Assembly (NCBI GenBank): GCA_017935045.1
Contig: JAGBIJ010000036.1
Location: forward strand, 1-64,000
Source of the DNA: Muribaculaceae bacterium
GTDB taxonomy: Bacteria; Bacteroidota; Bacteroidia; Bacteroidales; Muribaculaceae
Reading direction: 5' to 3'
Length of the DNA stretch: 64,000 nt
The notes under the pieces were generated by a model, which made no database searches, was not told where the DNA came from, and worked only from the letters and a program-made list of their open reading frames with translations. This document shows, one piece after another, positions 1 to 8,209 of the stretch; position 1 is the stretch's first letter; every line of letters begins with the position of its first letter. The translations under genes were made by a program, and so were the position numbers.

Positions 1-831
1 GGGATCGGGATCCGGGTCGGGGTCGACGGTCGCCCAGCCCTGGTTCTGACGGTCGCCCCATATATGCTCCACCATCTCCGGATGGTCGATGAAGGGGTTG
101 CGGTTGCCCTGCTCGCGGTAGACTCCTTCGTTGCGGTCAAGTTCCTTCTGACTTACCGGGTCTTCGCGGTGCCAGCGCAGCAGCATCTCCTGAGCCCAGG
201 GCTGCAGCGTGGGATAGGTATTCTGCGCGGCAGTGTAGGTGCCGTTGCCGCTCCATGTCAGGTTCTGGTAGCAGGTTACCATATAGAAGTATGTGCGGGC
301 CAGGTCCCCCTTGTATTCGTCGTCAGGCTCGAATACGTATGTAGCGTTGCCTCCCTGACCGCTTTTGGGGTAGCCGTAGCGGAAACGGGGCGAGGGAACC
401 TGCTGCTTGTAGCTCTTTTCGGTCTCTACCTCGGCGAAGGGATAGTTGTTGCGCAGATTGTTGGCATTGGCGTTGACAGGCATCAGATGCACTATGTCCC
501 TGTAGGCGTCGTTCTTGCCGCCGCCCCACCAGGACTTGGGGAAGGAATGTTCGATGTTCATTGACGAATTTCCGGAGATATTCACGTTGGCATCCGTGTA
601 GATGTCCCACCAGTATTTGCCGTCGCGCACGTCGGTGGATTTGAAAGCGCGCCAGGTCGCATCGCCGTAGCTTATCGCGTTGTGATTCTTTACTATGGTG
701 TAGAGCTGGCTCTTGAGGGCGCCTTTGCTCTTGCCCTTGCAGGCATCGTAATATCCGGCCGGAATGGCGGCGCCGGCCGACAGTGCGGCCAGAGCAGTTG
801 CCAAGGTAAGAAAAACGGAACGGTATTTCAT
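1..831 (-). CDS. Secreted endonuclease I family nuclease (partial, 3' end off the left edge)
   Basis: 277 codons are visible from the ATG at 831 to the window edge with no stop. A signal peptide covers about residues 1-22 (hydrophobic core, cleavage near GAA|IPAGYY). The Endonuclease_1 (EndA/NucM, PF04231) signature is clear: NIEHSFPKSWW at 92-102 with the catalytic His of the EH pair (95), then DIVHLMPVNANANNLRNNYPF starting at 112, which supplies the Asn that binds the metal. The family cuts DNA and RNA non-specifically with Mg2+ in the periplasm or outside the cell, probably for nutrient scavenging. The last visible residues are an Asp-Pro repeat linker, so another domain (lamin-tail-like, Ig-like or a secretion tail) probably lies outside the window. 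It has its own promoter (909-939) and is separated from the upstream amylase gene by a terminator. Confidence 0.9.
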   Translation of the reverse strand, partial: MKYRSVFLTLATALAALSAGAAIPAGYYDACKGKSKGALKSQLYTIVKNHNAISYGDATWRAFKSTDVRDGKYWWDIYTDANVNISGNSSMNIEHSFPKSWWGGGKNDAYRDIVHLMPVNANANNLRNNYPFAEVETEKSYKQQVPSPRFRYGYPKSGQGGNATYVFEPDDEYKGDLARTYFYMVTCYQNLTWSGNGTYTAAQNTYPTLQPWAQEMLLRWHREDPVSQKELDRNEGVYREQGNRNPFIDHPEMVEHIWGDRQNQGWATVDPDPDPDP

Positions 832-908
832 TGAAAAAAGATGGTTAACAATTATATTTTTAACAGCGCTTCAGGTTCCGCACTCCGGAAGCGCGGCCAT
901 AAAGCTTA

Positions 909-939
909 CAAAATTACAACCGAAAGGTGTAATCCCCAA
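909..939 (-). promoter_or_regulatory. Bacteroidetes-type promoter of the endonuclease gene
   Basis: On the minus strand, TTG at 939-937 is followed after 20 bases by TAATTTTG at 916-909, matching the -33/-7 consensus TTTG-N19-21-TAnnTTTG. It lies about 80 bases upstream of the ATG at 831. Confidence 0.6.
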
Positions 940-1009
940 GTCCGGATGGTTAATCTTTGTTAAAGAAAGAGCTTTGATGCTCCCCGCGCTCCGAGCCGGA
1001 TAGCCGGCG

Positions 1010-1045
1010 AAAAAAAGGAGGGGCATCGCATGGCGACGCCCCTCC
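1010..1045 (-). terminator. Rho-independent terminator after the amylase gene
   Basis: The arms at 1017-1029 and 1033-1045 pair over 13 bases with one mismatch around a three-base loop. Read on the minus strand the hairpin is followed by seven T (positions 1016-1010). It ends the six-gene minus-strand operon. Confidence 0.85.
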
Positions 1046-1066
1046 GGATTATCAGTTCGCGTTAGG

Positions 1067-2464
1067 TCACTTGTTGACGTAGATGTGGTATTCCCAGGGC
1101 TTGAGAGTGGCGGGGAGCTTGGCGTCCTCGCTTGAGAACCAGTCGCGCTTGCCGTCGAGGGCCGGCGTCTCGCCGGTAAACTTGACTTTGGCTTTGGCAT
1201 CGCTCAGATTGACCACGGTAATTACCTCGCTGTCAGGAAGCTGGCGCGAGAAGACGTAGATATCGGGATTCTCGGTGGCGTAGCGCACCATCTTGCCGCC
1301 GGTGCGTCCGGCGCGCAGAGCGGGCTGGCTGTGCTTCAGGGCGTTGAGCATAGTATAGAAGGCGGTGTACTCGTTGGCCGTGTAATCGGGAGTGACAGGG
1401 TCGACTTCGAAGAACTCGAAGGCATGGTTGAAGCCTACTTCCTGGCCTGTGTACATCATAGGCATGCCTGGCAGAGTGTAGCTCAGTACGGCGAATGCGC
1501 CCAGACCCTTGCCGTAGCGCTCGAATTCGGTTCCCTCCCAGGAATTGAGGTCATGGTTTGTAACCATATTCATGCGGTACGTATCCTGCGGGTACTGGCG
1601 CTCCTGAGCCGCAAGGAGCGAATCGATGGCCAGCGCGTTGAGGCGCGGGAGATTCTGCTTCTTCTCCTTGGCGTAGCTGTTTACCCCTTTGGTGGCGGCT
1701 ATGGCGTTGAATACATCTTTCATGGGCCAGGCGTAGTCGGCGTCGAAGGCCGCTACGGTCAGTTCGGGTGTGGAGGCTTCGGCCAGCATGAAGACGGGCT
1801 TGACAGAGAGCAGCTCCTGCCGGGCGCGGTCCCAGAAATCGACGGGCACCTGCATGGCCACATCGCAACGGTAGCCGTCTATGTCACATTCGCGCACCCA
1901 GAATTTGAGCGCGTCGATCATGGCTTCGCGCATTTCGGGATTGGAGTAATCGAATTTATACGTATCGGTCCAGTCGAAGGGGCCGAACATCTTGCCGTCC
2001 TTGTCTTTGGCGTAGAAGTCCGGTCGTTCGGCAACCCAGGCGTTGTCGCATCCGGAGTGGTTGCAGACTTCGTCGAGTATCACTTTCATGCCTAAGGCGT
2101 GGGCGCGTGCCACGAAATCCTTCAGGTCGGCCACGGTGCCGAACTCAGGGTTGACATCCTTATAGTCCTTGACAGCGTAGTAGCTGCCGAGAGTGCCTTT
2201 GCGGTTCAGCTCGCTGATTGGATGTATGGGCATAAGCCACACTATGTCCACGCCGAGCTGCTTGAGACGAGGCAATTCGGCCGCCGCGCCTTTGAGGTTG
2301 CGTCCGGCGGTCCCCTGACGGAGATTCATTTCGTAGATTACGGCGCCCGGCGCCCAGTCTACATGAGCGTTGCGGGTCATGGCGCCGCCGAGTTCCTGTG
2401 CGCCTGCGCCGGGAGCGAAGGCTGAGGCGGCGGCCAGCATCATAGCTGCAATTTTAGCTTTCAT
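1067..2464 (-). CDS. Alpha-amylase family glycoside hydrolase (GH13), exported
   Basis: A 465-residue GH13 enzyme that hydrolyses alpha-1,4-glucan linkages of starch, glycogen or maltodextrins. The four GH13 regions are intact: region I DEVCNHSG (131-138), region II GYRCDVAM with nucleophile Asp201, region III MLAEAST with acid/base Glu229, and region IV VTNHD with Asp305. A signal peptide (residues 1-22, ending AGA|QE) has no lipobox cysteine, so the enzyme is probably periplasmic. The ATG at 2464 is chosen because it begins the signal peptide; an upstream in-frame ATG at 2545 lies inside the preceding gene. It is shorter than periplasmic SusA-type neopullulanases (about 600 residues). It is the last gene of the minus-strand operon, 26 bases after the YeiH-type transporter gene, and not next to the sus operon at 19-26 kb, whose products it could digest. 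Confidence 0.92.
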   Translation of the reverse strand: MKAKIAAMMLAAASAFAPGAGAQELGGAMTRNAHVDWAPGAVIYEMNLRQGTAGRNLKGAAAELPRLKQLGVDIVWLMPIHPISELNRKGTLGSYYAVKDYKDVNPEFGTVADLKDFVARAHALGMKVILDEVCNHSGCDNAWVAERPDFYAKDKDGKMFGPFDWTDTYKFDYSNPEMREAMIDALKFWVRECDIDGYRCDVAMQVPVDFWDRARQELLSVKPVFMLAEASTPELTVAAFDADYAWPMKDVFNAIAATKGVNSYAKEKKQNLPRLNALAIDSLLAAQERQYPQDTYRMNMVTNHDLNSWEGTEFERYGKGLGAFAVLSYTLPGMPMMYTGQEVGFNHAFEFFEVDPVTPDYTANEYTAFYTMLNALKHSQPALRAGRTGGKMVRYATENPDIYVFSRQLPDSEVITVVNLSDAKAKVKFTGETPALDGKRDWFSSEDAKLPATLKPWEYHIYVNK

Positions 2465-2490
2465 AGGAGTAGAATATTTAGTTAAGAGGT

Positions 2491-3537
2491 TCAGTCTATA
2501 GTGAAATATACCACCAGGAAGCTGCTGACGCCGATGATGATCCACAGCAGTATGGCCTGGAGCAGCGGTTTAGCGCCTACCTGACGCACTACTTTGAGCG
2601 ACAGCGACGCGCCGATGGCAAACAGCACAGCTACCAGCGCCTTCTTGGCGGCCCAGACTATCCAGCCGTAGGTAGCCTGTATCTCAGGCAGTATGTGGGA
2701 GGACTGGATGGAGGGGCACCAGCTGTTGACCCAGTCGATGAAAGCGGGGGTATATGTGTTGACTATCATGGCTATCACGAAGTAGACGATGAACCAGGGT
2801 ATGCTTACCTTGCCCTTGCCGGCTTCGGCGCGGTTCTGCTTGCGGAAGTACCACATGGTAAACAGTGCCAGAGGTATGATCCACAGCGCACGCGTACACT
2901 TGATGAGGGTGGCGAGCTGGCATGCTTCGGGACCGTAGGCGTCGCCGGCGCCCACTACAGACGAGGTGTCGTGGATGGCTATGGCGGCCCAGGTGCCGAA
3001 CTGCTCCTGACTCAGTCCGAAATAATGGCCGAGAGGCGGGAAGATGAACAGGGCTATGGCGTTGAGTATAAAAATCACGCCCAGAGACACGGCCATCTCG
3101 TTCTCACTCGCTTTGAGTACCGGGCCTACCGCTGCTATCGCGCTTCCGCCGCAGATGGCTGTGCCTGATGAAATCAGGTAAGAGGTCTTGCGATTGATGG
3201 TCAGTGCGCGGCCTATCAGCACACCGAATACCATAACACCGATTACAGACACTACGGTAAATATCATACCGTCGGCTCCGCTTTTCAGCGATTCCTGAAG
3301 ATTCATGCCGAAGCCGAGCCCCACTACCGAGGCCTGCAGCAGATATTTCGACAGTTTCTTATTGAACTTTGGACATGGAGTCCCGAATGTGAAGGCGAAA
3401 ATCAGGCCTAAGAACAGGGCGATGGCGGGTGTGATGAGCGGTTCGCCGTTTTCACGCATGTATTCAAACGGCATAATCATGACTACCAGCCAAAACCAGT
3501 AGAGAACCTTGCCCAGTTTCTTTTTGTCAAGTTTCAT
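2491..3537 (-). CDS. YeiH/YadS-type putative sulfate exporter family membrane protein
   Basis: A 348-residue, very hydrophobic protein with about nine or ten membrane segments. It matches the conserved hypothetical family PF03601/TIGR00698 (YeiH; annotated as putative sulfate exporter) by the glycine-rich motif SSGTAICGGSAIAA (about 123-136) and the later AIHDTSSVVGAG motif, which are hallmarks of the family. Transport substrate is not established for most members. It sits between the flippase (7-base gap upstream) and the amylase (26-base gap downstream), so it is co-transcribed, but nothing in the context points to a substrate. Confidence 0.85.
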   Translation of the reverse strand: MKLDKKKLGKVLYWFWLVVMIMPFEYMRENGEPLITPAIALFLGLIFAFTFGTPCPKFNKKLSKYLLQASVVGLGFGMNLQESLKSGADGMIFTVVSVIGVMVFGVLIGRALTINRKTSYLISSGTAICGGSAIAAVGPVLKASENEMAVSLGVIFILNAIALFIFPPLGHYFGLSQEQFGTWAAIAIHDTSSVVGAGDAYGPEACQLATLIKCTRALWIIPLALFTMWYFRKQNRAEAGKGKVSIPWFIVYFVIAMIVNTYTPAFIDWVNSWCPSIQSSHILPEIQATYGWIVWAAKKALVAVLFAIGASLSLKVVRQVGAKPLLQAILLWIIIGVSSFLVVYFTID

Positions 3538-3544
3538 AATAATG

Positions 3545-5032
3545 TTATTTAGTTCGTTTACTCAGGTAATTGCGTGCTTCGGTAAGCACCCGGTCCCGGC
3601 ACAGCTTCAGGACGCCGAGATATATAAGGAGCCCGGTGGCGCATTGCGCTCCCAACAGCAGGGGAGCGCTGGTTATCATAGCGCTTTCGCCCCAGCATAC
3701 GAGCATGGCCGCCACCGACAGAGCCAGGTAGGGAAGCATGCCGCTGATGAAGTCCGCCGGGCGGTAGCCGGTGGCTCTTACGGTCAGCGCCAGAACGAAA
3801 ATGTAAGTCAGTATACCGGCGGCGAGCTGCCCCCATACGAGGATGTCGATGGAATGAAAACATACTGTCAACGCTATGGCGGCTATAGTGGTGACATCTT
3901 TGACTATCTCAGTGTAGACCAGCGTGCGGGCATAGCCCAGCGACAGCAGATAGTTGCCATACAGAGAGCATAAGACGGTAAATATGCCTCGTCCTACCAG
4001 GAGCTGAAACAGCAGGATGGCGCTGTCCCATTTGTGGCCGAACAGAGTGTGGAATATCGGGGAGGCCATGACTATCAGTCCGCCCATGAAGGGAAAGAGC
4101 ATGAAGGCTGTCAGACGATTGACTTTTTTCATCATTTCCCGGTATTTGGCTCCGTCATCCTGAAACTGCGATAGCAGCGGCACGAAGGTCGCGGTCAGTA
4201 TCTGCGAGAGCGAGGCGCTGCCCATTTTGCTCCATTTGTCGGCCTGAGTGTAGTCGCCCAGCGAGGCCAGAGAGTACCACAGTCCGATGACGAAATTGTA
4301 GACATTGAGGAATATGGTGTTCAGCAGCGAGCTGGCGAACACACCGGCTCCGACACGGCATATACTTTTAAGTGATTTCATCGAGAAGACGAGTGATGGC
4401 GTCCAGTCGCCGGTAAGCCACAGCCATCCGGTCTTGATGACGGCCAGAGTTATGGTCTGCCATACCAGCGCCCACGCTCCGGCTCCGTGCAGCGCAAGCC
4501 AGATGCCTGTCGCTCCGGAGACAGTCAGACCGATGATGTTGGCGACAGCGATCTGCTTGACATTCATTGCCTTCATGAGCCGGTTGGTCTGCACGATGCC
4601 CAGTCCGTTGATGATGAAGCTGAGAAACATCACGCGGCTCAGCGGTATGAGCCGCAGATCGTTGTGGAAAAGCCGGGCTATCAGTGGCGCGCAGACAAAC
4701 AGTGCTGCATACAGGAGCGTACACATAGCGGCGTTGAACCAGAATACTGTACTGTAGTCCCGCTCGTCGGGATGCTTCTTCTGGAGAAGCGCGGCTCCGA
4801 AACCGCTGTCCACGAATATGGTGGCGAAAGCCTGGAAGATGAGTATCACTCCTACAAGACCGAAATCGTCTTTGCTCAGCACGTTGGCCAGCACGATGCC
4901 TGTCGCGGCATAGAGTATCTGTGTGCAGATGCGGTCTATACCGTTCCATTTCAGCGTGCGCGCCGTGCGTACCTTCAGCGACGGCACGGGGCTTTCTGCG
5001 ACTTTGCTATGGTCGTTTTCGGTCGGTTTCAT
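3545..5032 (-). CDS. Lipopolysaccharide/polysaccharide flippase (MOP superfamily, WzxC-like)
   Basis: A 495-residue polytopic membrane protein with about 12-14 predicted membrane helices after a short basic, polar N-terminus. The start of the fold (RTARTLKWNGIDRICTQIL, then VLANVLSKDDFGLVG at about 48-62) is typical of Wzx/WzxC flippases in the MVF/PST group, which move lipid-linked sugar units across the inner membrane. No glycosyltransferases are beside it, which is unusual for a Wzx gene, though a GT90/LPS-kinase operon lies at 44-47 kb. Its start is 6 bases after the stop of the DUF2807 gene, so it is translated from the same mRNA. Confidence 0.85.
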   Translation of the reverse strand: MKPTENDHSKVAESPVPSLKVRTARTLKWNGIDRICTQILYAATGIVLANVLSKDDFGLVGVILIFQAFATIFVDSGFGAALLQKKHPDERDYSTVFWFNAAMCTLLYAALFVCAPLIARLFHNDLRLIPLSRVMFLSFIINGLGIVQTNRLMKAMNVKQIAVANIIGLTVSGATGIWLALHGAGAWALVWQTITLAVIKTGWLWLTGDWTPSLVFSMKSLKSICRVGAGVFASSLLNTIFLNVYNFVIGLWYSLASLGDYTQADKWSKMGSASLSQILTATFVPLLSQFQDDGAKYREMMKKVNRLTAFMLFPFMGGLIVMASPIFHTLFGHKWDSAILLFQLLVGRGIFTVLCSLYGNYLLSLGYARTLVYTEIVKDVTTIAAIALTVCFHSIDILVWGQLAAGILTYIFVLALTVRATGYRPADFISGMLPYLALSVAAMLVCWGESAMITSAPLLLGAQCATGLLIYLGVLKLCRDRVLTEARNYLSKRTK

Positions 5033-5038
5033 CGGTGT

Positions 5039-5743
5039 TTATTCACTCAGATGATTGAATTTCGCAAGTCCTTTTTTGCGTACCTTTTTCGGGTCGCCCT
5101 TATAATGTATGGTAGTTGAGCCCAGCCCCTTCTGGGTCAGGCTGTCGTTGAAGCGGCAAGTGATGTTGCCGGTACCGAATGTATGGCATATTACATCGTC
5201 TGCTTTCAGCTCCATACTGTCCACGCGGCCTGTGCCGGTAAGTTTCAGCACTGCTTCTTTGCAGGAGCCTTGTGCTATTACCGTGCCGTTGCCGGAGGCG
5301 AGTACGGCTATTATCTTGTCGGCGTCCAGCCCTTTCATATCCAGAGTCCCGTTGCCTATCAGTACGCCCTTGAATGTAGCGTTGCGTGCAGGACTGTCGA
5401 TTACCACCCTTCTGTCGCTGTTGCTCTCTACGCCTGTCAGAAATTCGGAGTAGACATAGACTATCGGCAATTCGCCCATTTCATCGATGAAATCGGGCGA
5501 AACCTGTATTTTTAACGTCTCTTTTTTAGGGTTGGAGAAAAAGAAAGCGTCGGCATACCGGTCGTCGCACACGAAAGCCGCTTTGCCGGCGGAGTCAGGC
5601 ACACAGCGGTAGACTACGGATATATTGTCCGGCACGTTGAGGCGCGAGAAAGTGCCGACATCTACGGTGTAAGGTCGCTGAGCCTGCAGGCATGCTGTCC
5701 AGACGGTCAGCATAAGCAATAGTGTCAACGTTTTTTTCAGCAT
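5039..5743 (-). CDS. DUF2807 (GIN domain) secreted protein
   Basis: A 234-residue exported protein: signal peptide at residues 1-21 (ends CLQA|QRP) followed by a repetitive beta-strand region in which Gly-Asn-Gly-Thr turns recur (GNGTLDMKGLDA, SGNGTVIAQGSC, GTGRVDSMELKA, GTGNITCRF). This pattern is the putative autotransporter adhesin head, GIN domain (DUF2807, PF10988), a right-handed beta-solenoid common in Bacteroidetes, with unknown function. It is 17 bases after dus and 6 bases before the flippase. Confidence 0.82.
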   Translation of the reverse strand: MLKKTLTLLLMLTVWTACLQAQRPYTVDVGTFSRLNVPDNISVVYRCVPDSAGKAAFVCDDRYADAFFFSNPKKETLKIQVSPDFIDEMGELPIVYVYSEFLTGVESNSDRRVVIDSPARNATFKGVLIGNGTLDMKGLDADKIIAVLASGNGTVIAQGSCKEAVLKLTGTGRVDSMELKADDVICHTFGTGNITCRFNDSLTQKGLGSTTIHYKGDPKKVRKKGLAKFNHLSE

Positions 5744-5760
5744 GATGTTATCTTTGTTTA

Positions 5761-6744
5761 TTATAATTTCAAGAATTTTTCAGCGATTTCATCGAGGATT
5801 GAGTTCAGCTCAAGCCAGGTGTCGGCACGCAGCATGCGTATGCGCGTCTGTCTGAAGTCAGCTATGCCTTTGAACAGGGGAGAGGCGGCCAGATGACGCC
5901 GTATATGCAGAATTCCCCTGTATTCATCGATTCTTTCGATGCTCTCCCTGATGATGCGGCGGAGCATGGCCAGCTTGTCGGCCGCAGGCAGGGGAGTGTA
6001 GCTGCCAGTGTCCAGATATGAGCGGATATCGCGGAATATCCAGGGTGCGCCGATGGCAGCTCTGCCTACCATTATACCGTCTACGCCATACGTGTCGAAT
6101 GAGGCCTTCGCCTGTTCCGGAGAAGTTATGTCGCCGTTGCCTGTCAATGGTATCTTGAAATCAGGATTGCGTTTTAGTTCGCCTATCAGCGTCCAGTCGG
6201 CGTTTCCGGTGTACATCTGGCTGCGTGTGCGTCCGTGGACAGTCAGAGCCTTTATCCCGCACTCCTGCAGCTGAGGCCCCAGCTCGGTGATTATCTTATG
6301 CTCGCAGTCCCAGCCCAGCCGGGTCTTGACAGTGACGGGAATATTTACTGCTTCCACGACCGAGCGCGTAATGTCAAGGAGTTTAGGTATATCGCGGAGC
6401 ATGCCGCTGCCGGCACCCTTGGAAGCCACTTTCTTTACCGGGCAGCCGAAGTTTATGTCAAGCAGATCAGGCTTGGCCTGCTCTACAATTTTCGCGGCCT
6501 CCACCATCGCGTCCGGCTCACGTCCGTATATCTGTATGGCCACGGGTCTCTCGGCATCGTTGATATTCAGCTTGCGGGTGGTCGACGCTATGTCGCGTAC
6601 GAGAGCTTCGGCCGAGACGAACTCGGTGTAGACCGAAGCTGCGCCCTGCTCGCGGCATACCAGACGGAATGACGGGTCAGTTACGTCTTCCATCGGTGCC
6701 AGCATTACCGGGCGTAGTCCTAAATCTATGTCGGCTATCTTCAT
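5761..6744 (-). CDS. dusB: tRNA-dihydrouridine synthase (Dus family, DusB-like)
   Basis: A 327-residue FMN enzyme that reduces uridine to dihydrouridine in the D-loop of tRNA using NADPH. Family motifs: LAPMEDVTDPSFR (15-27) for FMN binding, DINFGCPVKKV (96-106) with catalytic Cys101, TVKTRLGW, LTVHGRTR and GVDGIMVGRAAIGAPWIF near the C-terminus. The ATG at 6744 is preferred over a TTG nine bases upstream because it gives the usual N-terminus. Lies 33 bases after the M16 peptidase gene in the same operon. Assignment to DusB rather than another Dus class rests on overall resemblance only. Confidence 0.92.
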   Translation of the reverse strand: MKIADIDLGLRPVMLAPMEDVTDPSFRLVCREQGAASVYTEFVSAEALVRDIASTTRKLNINDAERPVAIQIYGREPDAMVEAAKIVEQAKPDLLDINFGCPVKKVASKGAGSGMLRDIPKLLDITRSVVEAVNIPVTVKTRLGWDCEHKIITELGPQLQECGIKALTVHGRTRSQMYTGNADWTLIGELKRNPDFKIPLTGNGDITSPEQAKASFDTYGVDGIMVGRAAIGAPWIFRDIRSYLDTGSYTPLPAADKLAMLRRIIRESIERIDEYRGILHIRRHLAASPLFKGIADFRQTRIRMLRADTWLELNSILDEIAEKFLKL

Positions 6745-6777
6745 AATTTCCAAATACCGGATTCCTCGATTTCCATT

Positions 6778-8013
6778 TTACATCAGTGTCAGAGTGGAGA
6801 ATTGCCGTTCGGCTATCAGTGAGGCGACCTCGGTCAGCGCTGCCGGCTCCAGCCGGCGTATTTCGGCAATCGTGTCGGCCACTCCAAGTACACGTCCGTA
6901 GTATAGCATGCTCTTGCCCAATGCCATCGCGCGGCTTTCGGCATGGGACGAAGCTACTTCTATCTGACCCAGATATTGCCGCCGTATCCGTTCGAAAAGC
7001 TGCGGTTTCATCGGTTTTGCAGCCAAATCCTCTATCGCATGCGTCACTATGTGGGAACACTTGCCTATATGCTCCCGGTCGCATCCGAAATATATCTGTA
7101 TCGCGCCGCAGTCACTCATCAGCGCTACCGACGAATCGACGGCGTAGACCAGCCCCCGTTTTTCCCGCAGCTCGCGGTTGAGGAGCGAATTCATACATGG
7201 ACCTCCGAGATAATTGTTGAGCAGAAACAGTGCGAAGCGCCTCTGGTCATGGCGGCTGAAGAGGCGGCATCCCATCAGAGTGTGGGCCTGGTGCCGGCTG
7301 TGGTCGTGTACGGTGTGGAACGTGGGATTGATTACAGGGGTTTGCCTGCCGCTGTCTTGTGTAGGGAAGTCAAGATGGCCGAAGTGGCGCTCGAGCATAG
7401 CTCGGAGTTGTCGCACAGAGCTGTCGGCCACACAATAAATGACCATGTTGCGCGGAGTGTAATGTGCTTTGATGAAAGCGCGGCAATCTTCTCCGCTCAG
7501 ACTTCTGACGCTTTCCGGTCGACCCAGTATGTTGTGGCCGAGCGCGCTGCCGGCGTATAGCAAATCTTCGAATTCATCGTACACGGCATCGGCCGGCGAA
7601 TCCAGATATGAGTTGATTTCATCGATTACCACCTCGCGTTCGCGCTCCAGCTCGGCGGCCGGAAAGATGCTGTCGCATACTACGTCGGCCAGTAGCTCCA
7701 CGGCGCGGTGCAGATAGCCGCGCGGCGCTACGGTGTAGACCATGGTCTCCTCCTTTGTAGTATAGGCGTTGAGTTCGCCCCCTACACTCTCCATACGTGA
7801 CGATATATGCCAGCTGCGCCGCCTGCGCGTGCCCTTGAACAGCGTGTGCTCCACGAAGTGGGCAAGCCCCTGTTGTCCCTCCGGCTCGTCGCGGCTTCCC
7901 GCTCCGGTAACGATACCGCAATACGCTACACCGGTCGACCGGCGGAACACGCAGCGGAATCCGTTGGCCAGCTCTATTATCTCAAAGTCTGTATTTTCCA
8001 TTGTCGTTTCCAT
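6778..8013 (-). CDS. M16 family zinc metallopeptidase
   Basis: A 411-residue single-unit insulinase/mitochondrial processing peptidase-like protein. The inverted zinc motif is HFVEH (52-56) and the third ligand is Glu132 in REREVVIDEI, exactly 76 residues after His56, as in active M16B peptidases. Later REKRGLVYAVDSSVA (about 275-290) matches the conserved R/Y substrate-binding region. There is no signal peptide, so it probably acts in the cytoplasm on peptides. First gene of the minus-strand operon that continues through dus to the GH13 enzyme; a promoter lies at 8044-8074. Confidence 0.9.
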   Translation of the reverse strand: METTMENTDFEIIELANGFRCVFRRSTGVAYCGIVTGAGSRDEPEGQQGLAHFVEHTLFKGTRRRRSWHISSRMESVGGELNAYTTKEETMVYTVAPRGYLHRAVELLADVVCDSIFPAAELEREREVVIDEINSYLDSPADAVYDEFEDLLYAGSALGHNILGRPESVRSLSGEDCRAFIKAHYTPRNMVIYCVADSSVRQLRAMLERHFGHLDFPTQDSGRQTPVINPTFHTVHDHSRHQAHTLMGCRLFSRHDQRRFALFLLNNYLGGPCMNSLLNRELREKRGLVYAVDSSVALMSDCGAIQIYFGCDREHIGKCSHIVTHAIEDLAAKPMKPQLFERIRRQYLGQIEVASSHAESRAMALGKSMLYYGRVLGVADTIAEIRRLEPAALTEVASLIAERQFSTLTLM

Positions 8014-8043
8014 AGATTATTATGGGCTGGGGCTAAAGGATTA

Positions 8044-8074
8044 CAAAATTACAAAATATAATTTGACATCACAA
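8044..8074 (-). promoter_or_regulatory. Promoter of the M16-to-amylase operon
   Basis: On the minus strand TTG (8074-8072), 20 bases, then TAATTTTG (8051-8044). About 30 bases upstream of the ATG at 8013. It overlaps the divergent promoter at 8062-8092. Confidence 0.6.
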
Positions 8075-8092
8075 GCCTTTTTTGTAACTTTG
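8062..8092 (+). promoter_or_regulatory. Promoter of the DUF6377 regulator gene
   Basis: TTTG (8062-8065), 19 bases, TAACTTTG (8085-8092): a full match to the Bacteroidetes housekeeping consensus. Predicts a start near 8099 and a leader of about 110 bases. Confidence 0.75.
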
Positions 8093-8209
8093 CAGATGAT
8101 GCGCGTACCCTGGCCAACGTCTGTCGCAGCCTGACGCCATGTCTATGCCGGTCTGGAGGCGTTTGTATCGTTCACAGTCATATTAACCTAACCATCACAT
8201 ATTTCTGTT

